DNA from: Chamaelirium japonicum | Taxonomy: Eukaryota > Streptophyta > Magnoliopsida > Liliales > Melanthiaceae | Length of the DNA stretch: 64,000 nt | Assembly: GCA_947650365.1 (NCBI GenBank) | Contig: OX393549.1 | Coordinates: 88,336,170-88,400,169 of the forward strand | Direction: 5' to 3' | In this document: positions 21,546 through 31,000 of the stretch, in pieces | How the letters are laid out: every line of letters begins with the position of its first letter | Position numbering within the stretch: position 1 is the stretch's first letter | Made by a program: the position numbers and the translations under genes | The notes under the pieces: generated by a model | What the model saw: only the letters and a program-made list of their open reading frames with translations | Told to the model about the DNA's origin: nothing | Databases searched by the model: none

Positions 21546-22267
21546 CGAAATTTCTTTTGCTACCGAATTTCTCCACTTCGAACTTGAAAGATGAGGTATC
21601 TGTCACCTTCTGATACCAGATGTTGTAACTTGATATCCAGATGGAAGCCCCGATAGATCAACCCACAATATATCATACACAAAACAGATGTGCAATCAGC
21701 AACAGAAAAAAAAATCACTAGAAATAAAAAAAATAATGACAAACATAGAGACATGCAGATTCATATGATAATTTTGCCTACTGCACGGAGAGGTTAGAGA
21801 GATAATCCATTGCCTTGATCACCAAACAATTTACTGAATCCCGGGTACAGGAGCCCTTATGGTGAGAGAAATTGTCCTTACCTAAACTCTTCAATTATTG
21901 TTCTATCTTCCTTGTGTGTAAGATCGATGCCTTTCATTGCATCGAAATCCGAGCTTGACGGCCTCTGTACAGAGGCCTTAGAAGATATCCGAAGAGGAAT
22001 AGCACTCGGGTACGGCTTCAGAACTCAGGAATCGCACACATGACCCGGCTGCATGCCGTATAATGTCGATTTAAGATAAGGCTTCATAAAGGTCTGTGTT
22101 GGGGTGGGGATCTAGGTCCCACACCCAAAGGATAAGCGTTGGTGATTTTTTCAAAAGCCACCCAAACAACAATAAAGGAAAGAAGGAGGAAGAGAAAAAA
22201 GAAGGGGAGGAGGAGAAAAGGGCCAGCAGTAAGACACCGCCGTGACGGTGAGGGAAGGGCGGGTAAC

Positions 22268-22662
22268 TAGGGGTGGCAATCCTTGATCCGACCTGCCAAC
22301 CTGATCTGAAGTTAGCGTATTTGGGTTTGGCCTAAGCAGATTCGGGTTGTAAAATGGTTGATCTCACTGACCCGTTTATTCAATGGGTCGGGTTATAACC
22401 CAATTGCCATGTCATGTTAAACCGATCCGACCTAACCCGACTTGACCCAACCCAATCAGTTTATATGGGTTCTATTGCCCCAAATCGAGCCAATCCGATC
22501 CAACCCTATTTATTAAACGGGTTAAACAGGTGGGGTCGGATCAACCCGTTTATTAGATGGATCAGGTTTGGATTTAAATTTTTAACCCGTTTATTAAACA
22601 TATCGTTTTACCCTTTATCTCTCTCAACCCGATCCGATCCGATCCAATCCATTGCAACCCTA
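22268..22662. mobile_element. hAT-like MITE with GGGTCGG-rich interior
   Basis: Ends are TAGGGGTGGCAAT and ATTGCAACCCTA, an inverted pair of about 12 bp. The interior is dominated by degenerate CCCGA/GGGTTA motifs (for example AACCCGTTTATTA), as in the elements at 5678, 43304 and 58306. Flanking 8-mers (CGGGTAAC, GAGTCAAC) agree at only four positions, so the duplication has decayed or the ends are slightly off. Confidence 0.6.
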
Positions 22663-22718
22663 GAGTCAACCCTAAGGGTGTACAAATAAAATGGGGGCCA
22701 TTAGTAAAATTTAGAGTT

Positions 22719-23870
22719 GAGAATTTTTCCAAAGTGACCACCAGGTTTGTCGTATTGCTCAAACTAAGCACAGTGTCTGAAAATGTTACTTTTTTGACCA
22801 CCTACATGTGCCGATTCAGTGGCACGAGTGTTTTATGATTTTTTCTGACCATTTTGTCCTTAACAGTAGTAAAAATATTGGTTGAGTAATTTTACGTTGG
22901 ATTTACGTTGGTTACGTTGGGTTACATCCATGGGCGTAGCCAGAAATTATTTTTGGGCTAAGCTGAAACTAAACTAGTTTTTTTTTATAATGAAACTTTT
23001 ACTTTATAAAGAAATACTAAGCAAATTTTTTTAAGCGAACATCGACGGTACTAAAAATTATATTAATATAAAAAAGGCTAATTACACTTTGTCCTCCTGA
23101 GTTTTAACTCAAAAACATTTAACCCCATTGTAGTTAAAAAACTACATTTTGCCCCCCATTGAAGTCAAATAAAAATTACAAAATGAGAGATATTAAGTAG
23201 TTGACAAAAGAAGTATTGTGCTAACTTTTCAAACTTTAGGGAGCGTTTTGGAACAAAGTAAACTATAGCGGGGTTAAGTGTTTTTGGCGGCGATTCACGT
23301 TTCGTAAGGACTTAGAGGCGATAGCGATTCACGTACGTGCCGCGAGGGGTCAAGGGCCTCGTTGGGTTGAGGTGGGCTGAGACATGTACTTAATAATATG
23401 AGTCATTTTTTCTCAAAACTCGGTCGGGCTATAGCTCGGCCGAGCCAACTATTAGATCCGCCTATGGTTACATAGGGTTTACATCGTTTACGTTGGGTTT
23501 ACGTCAGTTTTACATCGATGAAGATGTTCCGGCGATGTTCCGAGAAGGTTCCGGCGATGAAGAGGTTCCGACGAGGTTTAGACAAGGTTCTGGCGAGGTT
23601 CCAGCAATGAAGAGGTTCTGACAGGGTTCTGAAGAGGTTCTGACGAGGTTCCGGTGAAACGTAAACAAAATATAACCAAACGTAAACAAATATAAAATTT
23701 GTGTTTGGAGCTCTATTGGTTTCACAGAAGAAGAAGTGATTTGCTATAGTAAGGATATTTTTATCTAAATTTTTTTTTGGTGGTTATAAAAGTAATGTTT
23801 TTGGGCTCTGTATTTAGTTTGAGCAATACAACAAACCTGGGTGGTCAGTTTGGAAAAAAACCAAAACCAC
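22719..23870. mobile_element. MULE-type element with 9-bp TSD, holding a hAT
   Basis: TTTAGAGTT flanks it on both sides (22710-22718 and 23871-23879). TIRs of about 80 bp match in inverted orientation, including ACCACC, AGGTTTGT, GTATTGCTCAAACTAA and a terminal ACTTTT-ACCACC. A 9-bp duplication plus long TIRs indicate Mutator-like origin. The interior contains a degenerate minisatellite of GAGGTTCCGGCGA-like units (23516-23660) and the hAT element at 22929-23466. No transposase is present. Confidence 0.75.
22929..23466. mobile_element. hAT element nested in the MULE-type element
   Basis: It starts CATGGGCGTAGCCAG and ends CCGCCTATG; the reversed end CATAGGCGGAT resembles the CAGAGGCGGAGCC-type termini of some plant hATs. 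Flanks GTTACATC and GTTACATA match at 7 of 8 positions. The interior (about 23085-23300) holds another AT-rich TIR repeat. Non-coding. Confidence 0.65.
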
Positions 23871-23879
23871 TTTAGAGTT

Positions 23880-24180
23880 AGGGTTTTGGTTTTGTGCAAG
23901 ATATTTGGGGGTGAGTAACTTTTGAGTGCAACTAGCAACGTCCTTCTGATATCACGTAGCAGCATGGGGCAAAGATATTTGACCGAACCCAAAAAAGCAA
24001 GAGTAAAAGCTTCTGATAGCCACACAAGTACAGAGCAGGGAGAGGGGGGGGGGGGGGGGGCTGCATGCCATAAAGAAGAGCTATGACATTAAGAGGTGAT
24101 GGGAACACATCCTGAGGCCCAAAGCCCCCCTTGGTTTCTGCATCCATGCAGTGTCAAATCCCAGCCCCACCACACCCTTT
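23880..24180. other. Intergenic DNA upstream of MIR169
   Basis: It contains an 18-base G run (24045-24060 region) and no gene. It precedes the CCAAT and TATA elements assigned to MIR169. Confidence 0.4.
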
Positions 24181-24185
24181 CCCCC

Positions 24186-24222
24186 ATTGGTCAGAAAAAG
24201 CAGAAGGGTCTCTCTTTATAAA
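24186..24222 (+). promoter_or_regulatory. Candidate MIR169 core promoter (CCAAT and TATA)
   Basis: ATTGG (the inverted CCAAT box) is at 24186-24190, and TTTATAAA lies 25 bases further on (24215-24222), followed by a C-rich start region. The spacing fits a plant RNA polymerase II promoter. It is about 340 bp upstream of the miR169 hairpin. Two further CCAAT pentamers lie downstream near 24303 and 24418. Assignment to this gene is inference. Confidence 0.5.
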
Positions 24223-24540
24223 CACCACCCCCCCCATCATGTCTTCCAAGCTGGATCAGCCTCAATTCGTCCACCCCCCCTGTCAAAAGATCCCCCTTGG
24301 CCCAATGGTGCTCCTCCCCCCCTGCCTCTCTACCAGTCCCCCAACCTTCCATTGCTCTTTAGAGCAATGATACCTTGTGTTGGGATAAAGAGTGGCTGCT
24401 GCATTCCTCCCTGTTCCATCCAATGGGATGGATGGAAGCCTAGCTCCTCTCTTTTGGGAAAGCATGCACATACATGATGCATCATGGGTTATTTATGGAA
24501 GCTAGGGTGTGTGATGTGGGTTCATCTGGGGCCTTGCATG

Positions 24541-24700
24541 TGGGGATGAGGTCATATTGTGTAGCCAAGGATGACTTGCCGGCAGCTCCATCATCACATG
24601 TGTCATGCATGCCCACATGGTGGTGTCATTTATGGGGGTTTAGCCCGTGATGAGGAGGCCGGCAAGTTGTTTTTGGCTACATGTTTACCTCCTTTTCTCA
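24541..24700 (+). ncRNA. MIR169: MIR169 precursor hairpin
   Basis: The 5' arm at 24562-24582 begins TAGCCAAGGATGACTTGCC and ends GG. This is the miR169 sequence; I recall this exact variant among monocot miR169s (rice miR169e-like). The 3' arm at 24659-24679 (CCGGCAAGTTGTTTTTGGCTA) pairs with it at all 21 positions, four of them G-U. The stem extends outward (GAGGT/ACCTC) and the loop is about 75 bases. Plant miR169 directs cleavage of NF-YA (HAP2) transcription factor mRNAs in drought, nutrient and flowering responses. The primary transcript probably starts near 24245 downstream of a TATAAA. Its 3' end is unknown; a (GA)n run follows at 24752. Confidence 0.93.
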
Positions 24701-24749
24701 TGCTAGACCCATGATGATAAGCTTGGCATGGTTTTGGAAACACCAAACA

Positions 24750-24751
<2 letters not shown>

Positions 24752-24823
<72 letters not shown>
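24752..24823. repeat. (GA)n microsatellite
   Basis: About 36 GA units just downstream of the MIR169 hairpin. The long SLSLSL/RERERE frames here are translation artefacts. Confidence 0.95.
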
Positions 24824-24827
<4 letters not shown>

Positions 24828-25282
24828 GTTCCATAATTCCATTGGTCTTAATTTGTACATGTTGCAGAGAAAGAAGCATGTTTTGGATCATGGATCACAG
24901 GGGGGGGGGGGGAGAAGGGTTAGAGACAGTGTTCTCTCTCCTGTTTTTGGATTCAGAAGGTGAGAACTGTCTGGGTTATATAATTTTTATTGAAACTCTT
25001 CTGGGTTTTTTCTTTAAAATTTGTTTTTTGTTGAGGAAAGCTAATGTTTCTTACCCAAAGTCGTGCAGAAAGATACGTAGCCTGCCACCCTGAGGGTGGT
25101 TCTATCACTTGTATGTTTGTTTTTCTTATAGGTTTGAGCTCATGCTGTTGTTAATTGCTTCTCAAAATAGTTCTGCTTAATGAAGTGATTTCCCTTAACC
25201 GCTGTTGTATTTGCCACCTTTCGACTGAATTTTGGATTGAAATTTTATTTCAAGTGAGTACGATGTAATATGCTAGTTTTTT
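24824..25282. other. Region downstream of MIR169, no gene recognised
   Basis: AT-rich, with a G run at 24901-24912. It could be the 3' part of the MIR169 primary transcript: there are AG acceptor-like sites near 24867 and 25130. No splice structure can be proven from sequence alone. Confidence 0.35.
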
Positions 25283-25540
25283 AAGGACCAATACTTCGCT
25301 CGAACAGCTGTTGGAGCGCGCGGCTCCTCTGACCGATGTGAACCATTGGATGAATGTCACTAGTGATATTCAGCCCTTAAGAAGGTCTCACAGAGTATCA
25401 CTAGTGGCGTTTACGCAGGCTAGTGGTATTCTATCAGAGCTCCGAAGGCTGAATCTCACTAGTGATATTCATCCAACGGTTCGCATCGGATAGAGGAGCT
25501 GTGCGCTCTAACATCTGATGGTGCGAAGTATTGTTCTTTT
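25283..25540. mobile_element. Foldback MITE, ~258 bp, ~100-bp arms
   Basis: The arms are inverted copies: the left has CAATACTTCGCTCG, CTCCTCTGACCGATG, TTGGATGAATGTCACTAG; the right mirrors each with few mismatches. Near each end is a small hairpin (GGAGC-N5-GCTCC on the left). The interior contains a repeated CACTAGTG palindrome. Non-coding; superfamily not determined. Confidence 0.75.
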
Positions 25541-25552
25541 TTTAGTGTAAAT

Positions 25553-25797
25553 TATACTTTATGCCTCAAAAGTTTAGCAAAAAATCACTTAACCACCGTG
25601 GTAGTTTGATATGTTTCAAATCGGTCCCTATAGCTTAAAAGTTAGCACAATACCCCTTTGGTCGAGTACTAAATTTCATCTTTTGATAATTTCTAGCTAA
25701 TAAAAATTGATTTGAAGGGGGGGGGGGGGAGGACGTAGTTTATTAACTATAGGGCGGGGTTAAGTGATTTTGGGATAAACTTCAAGGGGGCATAACA
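25553..25797. mobile_element. AT-rich TIR MITE, ~245 bp
   Basis: The left end TTATGCCTCAAAAGTTTA and AAAATCACTTAACC are mirrored at the right end as GGTTAAGTGATTTT and TAAACTTCAAGGGGGCATAA. TIR length is about 40 bp with mismatches. A related TIR sequence (AACATTTAACCCC / GGGGTTAAGTGTTTT) lies within 23085-23300. Non-coding. Confidence 0.6.
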
Positions 25798-26339
25798 TAT
25801 TCTATTCATTTTTTAATAATCAAAGATGTATACCTTATTCTTACAGGAATATTGGTCCTAAATTAAAATTGCACTGGCGTGTTAAAATCAGTAGCCGCAA
25901 AGCATGTGGGTAGACGGAATTGATGAAGCCATAGCATTGATGCTTATTGATTGCCCTGGCACGATGATCGTGCGCTACGCACACAGGGGTTGATAGGAAG
26001 GCTATGTGGGGGGTATTGTCGTATTTTATTTTGGCGTTGGCTTATGTTTGTAACTGTGTAAAATCCTAATTTGTGGGTTATGAGAGATTGAGCAAGTACA
26101 AGGGAAAAACTCTTGTACTTGAGCGAATTGAGCGACTGCTCATTGTCTCGCTTTCGAAATATGGTTGAATTGGCTTGGTGTGCGGATGTAGGCACATTGT
26201 CAAACCTCAGCTTGTTAAAAAATTTTATCTTTACAGTGTATGCGTGTGTGATTGCATCTTGTTCCTATTTTTCCTCGACAATATCTTCATTTAATTGATT
26301 ATTCAAAACTTATATGGAAATTTTTGTACATTTGAGAAC
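25798..26339. other. Intergenic DNA, no gene recognised
   Basis: Mixed composition; only chance-length frames on both strands and no recognisable repeat ends. Confidence 0.4.
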
Positions 26340-26549
26340 CTAGCTAGTGAGTACGATTTTGTTCCAACCTCCTTAAAGAGGTTGGAGCATCCCGCTCCCT
26401 CTCATTGGTCCATTCGAGGATATGTTTGTCATTTCATACTGTTTATAATGCTGAAATGACCAAAGCCCTCGAGATGGACCAATGAGAGAGAGCGGGATGC
26501 TCCAACCTCTTTAAGGAGGTTGGAACAAAAATCATTCTCCCTAGCTAGC
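26340..26549. mobile_element. Foldback MITE, ~210 bp, ~80-bp arms
   Basis: The outer ends CTAGCTAG and GTTCCAACCTCCTTAAAG on the left are mirrored on the right, as is GAGCATCCCGCTCCCTCTCA with one change. A perfect small hairpin, CCAACCTC-N6-GAGGTTGG, sits just inside each end. The unique centre is about 50 bp. Non-coding. Confidence 0.8.
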
Positions 26550-26730
26550 TTTAGAATCACGACAAGGATAACGACTGTATCAAAATAAATAAGCCAAATA
26601 ATGAGTTCAAAAATACGAGGATCAAGGATAAACCTTAGGAAAAAAAGTAACAATTATAATTATTAATTCAACGTCCTATCGGTCAAGTGGGAAGGTGGAT
26701 ATCATGAACATCCAACTTGTGAGTTGGCTC
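26550..26730. other. Short AT-rich spacer
   Basis: Nothing recognisable between the foldback MITE and the 130-bp tandem repeat. Confidence 0.4.
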
Positions 26731-26991
26731 TGGAAATGAGACGCACGAAAAAGTAGCTCGAGCAAGATGGCCACCGTGTATCATAGTTGCTCGACGAGAT
26801 TGGAGTTTAGTCCCACATCGACTAGGGGATTGAGAAGTGTTGTCTCCATATACCCTCTGTTGGAAATGAGACCCACCAAAAAGTAGCCCGAGCAAGATGG
26901 CCACCGAGTATCATAGCTACTCGACGAGATTGGAGTTTTGTCCCACATTGACTAGCAGATTGAGAAGTGTTGTCTCCATATACCCTCTATG
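26731..26991. repeat. Two tandem copies of a 130-bp LTR-like unit
   Basis: TGGAAATGAGAC begins at 26731 and again at 26861. Both copies contain GAGCAAGATGGCCACCG, then TTTAGTCCCACAT-type sequence, GAGAAGTGTTGTCTCCATA and TACCCTCT, with about 10% divergence by eye. The motif suggests old small-LTR (TRIM-type) material. Confidence 0.7.
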
Positions 26992-27226
26992 TGTTGGGTT
27001 TAGTCCCACATCGGCTAGGGGTTGGAAGATGGTGTGCTTAAATACCCTCTGGTGGACCTCCCCTTATGACCCGGGTTTTGGGGGCGAGAGGGTATCAACA
27101 TATGGTATCGGAGCCAGGTTGCCACCCAGTTCGGATATAGTCGGACCGGAGTGTCCTCCTCCTCTATCGCCTGCCGCATGAGAGGGGGGCTGGTGGGTGG
27201 TTCAGCCCTAGCCTCGTGTGAGGGGG

Positions 27227-27262
<36 letters not shown>

Positions 27263-27369
27263 GTTGGGTTTAGTCCCACATCAGCTTGGGGCTAGACGAT
27301 GGTGTGCTTAAATACCCTCTAGTGGACCTCCCCTTACGACCCGGGTTTTTGGGCGAGAGGGTATCAACA
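26992..27369 (+). mobile_element. TRIM (miniature LTR retrotransposon), 378 bp
   Basis: Two direct terminal repeats of about 108 bp (26992-27100 and 27262-27369) begin TGTTGGGTTTAGTCCCACAT and end GGTATCAACA. TGGTATCGGAGCC, an initiator-Met-tRNA primer-binding site, begins two bases after the first repeat. A purine tract with an unusually long G run (about 27220-27260) precedes the second. There is no coding region, as in TRIMs generally. The flanking 5-mers match only partly. LTR divergence by eye is about 5-7%, so it is moderately old. Confidence 0.78.
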
Positions 27370-27918
27370 CTGGGGACCTCTCTTATTACTCGGGTTTTGG
27401 GGTGTGAGGGTATCTAACATGGTATCAAAACAAGCTAGACCTATGCCCGTTAAGCCGAGTGGGAGTCTACCCACGTGACAAGGACCGGACGAAACTAGCC
27501 AGACATGAAGGCCGAGGAGTGTTGGAGTTTAGTCCCGCATCAGCTGGCATAATCATAATTATTTGGCAGGAGGGGGCCACTACCCCTATGTGGTGGGGCC
27601 CGCTAGCCCATGTCTCTTGAATCATAGTCGGCCCCGCGGTTGTATGGTACAACGGCTATGCTGAAAATTTTCTTCAGTAGGATGGCGTGGGATCGATCAG
27701 AAAGAAGTTAGCGGCGTCGAGATGGCCATCCAAGACTAAGCTCAACGAGATAAATCCACTACGACAATAAGTGGCAGAAAGCTTTAGAGGTAATGGTGGA
27801 TGAATGGAGACCGGACTGCCTCAGTCTCATTGAATGATCATCAATATTGACCACAACCTGTTATACAGAGAAGGTACAAACCCTAATCTTAACAGTTACC
27901 TTATTGCCCAATATTAGG
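27370..27918. other. LTR-retroelement debris
   Basis: Another LTR-like end followed by TGGTATCAAAAC is at about 27400-27430, and a GTTGGAGTTTAGTCCC start is near 27519. The pieces are too eroded to assign limits. No gene seen. Confidence 0.5.
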
Positions 27919-27941
27919 TGTGACGATGATGACCTAGCATG

Positions 27942-28009
<68 letters not shown>

Positions 28010-31000
28010 CTAGGTTTTGGGAGAATGGATTAAGCCATCTCATTAGGCCAAGGGCCAAATATATATGAAAGATACAAGAAAAGAACAAAGGGTATCCTAT
28101 ACAGGCTATCTACGGGTATATGTATCTCAACTATACACTATCACTAACCGCCCCCCTCAAACTTAAGGTGGATCGTGCACCATGAGTTTGCTAAGCAGAA
28201 ACTGAAAACGTGGAGCAGGGTGTGACTTCGTGAAGAAGTAAGCAATCTGGTCTCCAGAGGAAACAAAGGGGAGAGAGATGGTCCCGGCCTCATACTCCAG
28301 GCGAGAGTAATAGCAATCAAGCTCGATGTGCTTCGTCCTCTCATGGAAGACCGGGTTGGTGACAATCTGTATTGCACTCCGATTGTCACAGTGAAGGGCT
28401 GTCGGTTCAGAGATCTCAACTCCTAGATCTCCAAGTAGTCATCGCAAGTGAACGATCTTTTTGGTAGTAGAGGCCATGGCTTGAAACTCTGCTTCAGTAC
28501 TGGAGAGAGAGACAACGCTCTGCTTCTTGCTGCGCCATGAGAAAAGAGAATCTCCAAGAAATAGGTAATAGCCGGTAATCGATCGACGAGTGGTCGGATC
28601 ACTAGCCCAGTCAGCATCCGAGTAGGCATGTAGAACCAGAGGAGAAGTCGATGATAGGAAAAGCGACCGAGTGATAGTGCCTTGGAGATAACGTAGAAGC
28701 CGAAGAAGTGCAGCATAGTGAGCAGAGCGAGGGGCTTCGACAAACTGACTGATGATACTGACAACGTGAGCAATATCGGGCCTGGTGATGCAAAGGTAAA
28801 CCAACTGACCAACGATCTGTCGGTACCGAGTAGGATCTGAGAGAGGCTCACCATCGGTGGGACGAAGCTTCACGTGAAGCTTCAGAGGGGTGACAGCAGA
28901 GCGATCATTGGAAAGGGCAGATCGGCTAAGGATGTCAGCTGTGTACTTCTGTTGGGATAGTAGAATCCCTCACTCACTATGGGCGATCTCTAGCCCAAGG
29001 AAGTAGCGAAGAGGACCTAAATCCTTCATCTGGAACCGGCACCGATGATGCTGGTAAAGGGAAGTAATGGCAGCGGAGTCATCACCTTGTGATGATCATG
29101 TCGTCGACATATAATAGGAGAATGGCTCTACCCTGAGGAGATGACCGCATAAAAAACGAGTGGTCCTGTGAGCTCTCAATGTAGCCAATCTCGGTGACGG
29201 CTCATCGGAAACACTTAAACCAAGATCGAGAGGCTTGCTTGAGCCCGTAGATGGCACGACGGAGGCGACAAACATACTGGGGAGGAGTATGCAAACCAGG
29301 GGGTGGCTGCATGTAGACGACCTCTGAAAGATCACCATGGAGAAATGCATTCTTCACGTCCATCTGGAGAAGAGGCCATCGACGGACTGCTGCAACTGCC
29401 AGGAGTGCACGAACGGAGGTCATCTGAGCTACGGGTGCAAAAGTCTCCTCGTAGTCGATTCCATATGCCTGAGAGAAGCCACGAGCCACCAATCGAGCTT
29501 TGTGCCGCTCGATGGAACCATCAGGTCATCGCTTGACCTTGTAGACCCACCGATAACTGATAGGCTCAACGCCAACAGGAAGGCGGACGATATCCCAAGT
29601 CTGAGTCTGCTCAAATGCCTGAAATTCCTCGCTCATAGCCTGTCGCCATTGAGGGGACTGGAAGGCCTCCGGTACGATCGAGGCTCCTGGTCTGTATGAA
29701 GGGCTGCAAGAAAGGCTGTAAACTGAGGCGAGTAGGAGGTGACCATGGCAAAACCAAAACGATCAGGTAGGCCAGAGCTAAACCTGAAGCGATCAGGTGG
29801 GTGGTGATCTCACTGAGGGTAGTGGGGCGACGGGTGAGGATCCACGACCGGCGACGTCTGACTGGGCGTAGCATGCGGAGTACCATGGACGTCGAGAGTA
29901 TGAGGAAGACCTACAGAAGAAATCGGTGACAGAGGAGAGGAGGGGACAGAGGAAGACTCCGTGGAAGAATCACTGGAAACAGGGGGGGAAGTGGAGCTAG
30001 ATGAAAGGGGTGATAGAAGGGGCTTGAGAGTCGGAGATAGGGTGGTAGGAGTCTCCAAGAAGGTGAGGCCCTGAGCTGCAGAGGAGTAGTAAGGGGCATC
30101 CTCGACGAAAGAGACGTGTCGAGAGATACGAAGACGACGAGTCAAGGGGTCATAGCAACAATAACCCTTGTGCTCGGCGCTGATTCCAAGGAGGATGCAT
30201 TTAACTGCTCGTTTGAACAGCTTCGTGCACTCATGGGGCGGAAGGAGAACGAAACAGGTGCACCCGAAGGTATGAAGCATACTGTACTCAGGAGTGGAAG
30301 AGAAAAGACGCTCGTGGGGAGATGCACCGCCCGGGAAAATAGAAGAAGGGGTGATATGATAAGGTTGACTGATGTCAAGACAGCCTCAGCCCAGAAAGTG
30401 CGTGGAACGAAAGCAGAGAGAAGAAGAGCACGCATCGTCTCAAGGATATGACGGTGCTTTCGCTTGGCTACTCCGTTTTGCTCGTGTGTGTGAGGACATG
30501 AGTACTGGAATAAGGTCCCATGGGACTGAAGAAGTGTCCGCATAGCAATGGAGAGGTACTCGAGGGCGCAATCAGACCGAAAGGTCTTAATGCGACAACC
30601 GAACTGTGCATGGACCATCGAGGTAAAAATCTGGTAGAACTGAGGAACCTCAGAGTGGTGCTGAAGAAGGTAGACCCAAGTATATCGGCTGAAGTCATCG
30701 ATGAAAGAGATATAATAGCGATAGCCATACATCGAAGGAAGAGGTGCAGGGCCCCAGATATCAGAGTGTACTAAGTCAAAGAGAGCAGAACTCTGAGAGA
30801 TACTAGAAGGATAAGGTTGTAGCTTTGGCAAGCTTACAACCGGTACATGTAGATAAAGAGCAACGACCTAGAGCTCCAGTCTAGAGTAAGCTCTTAAGGC
30901 GAGACTAGTCTTCGGTGCCATAGGTCGGCATCGGGAGAAGCTAAACTACAGACACCAGAAGGGAGAATGAGGGGAAGATAGAGATACTCGAGGTAGTACA

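Larger units (their letters stand above)
16425..22173 (-). mobile_element. Copia-1: old minus-strand element with nested insertions
   Basis: On the minus strand the parts run from a probable 5' LTR (about 21622-22173, ends TG...CA) and an initiator-Met-type primer-binding site (TGGTATCAGAAG near 21618), through gag with CCHC-like knuckles (19690-20470), integrase (18250-18470 and 17155-17454) and the first part of reverse transcriptase (16430-16750). Four later elements lie inside it: a LINE fragment (20925-21545), two non-coding poly(A) retroposons (19751-20403, 17505-18235) and a Gypsy solo LTR (about 18480-19271). Coding parts are heavily broken and the 3' end is absent. It is the oldest large layer in this part of the window. 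Confidence 0.8.

Noticed and set aside
24630-24963. SLSLSL / RERERE frames over GA runs (also at 14568, 27861, 34255, 37535, 38502, 56033, 60415)
   Set aside because: Dinucleotide repeats give open frames on both strands; not genes.
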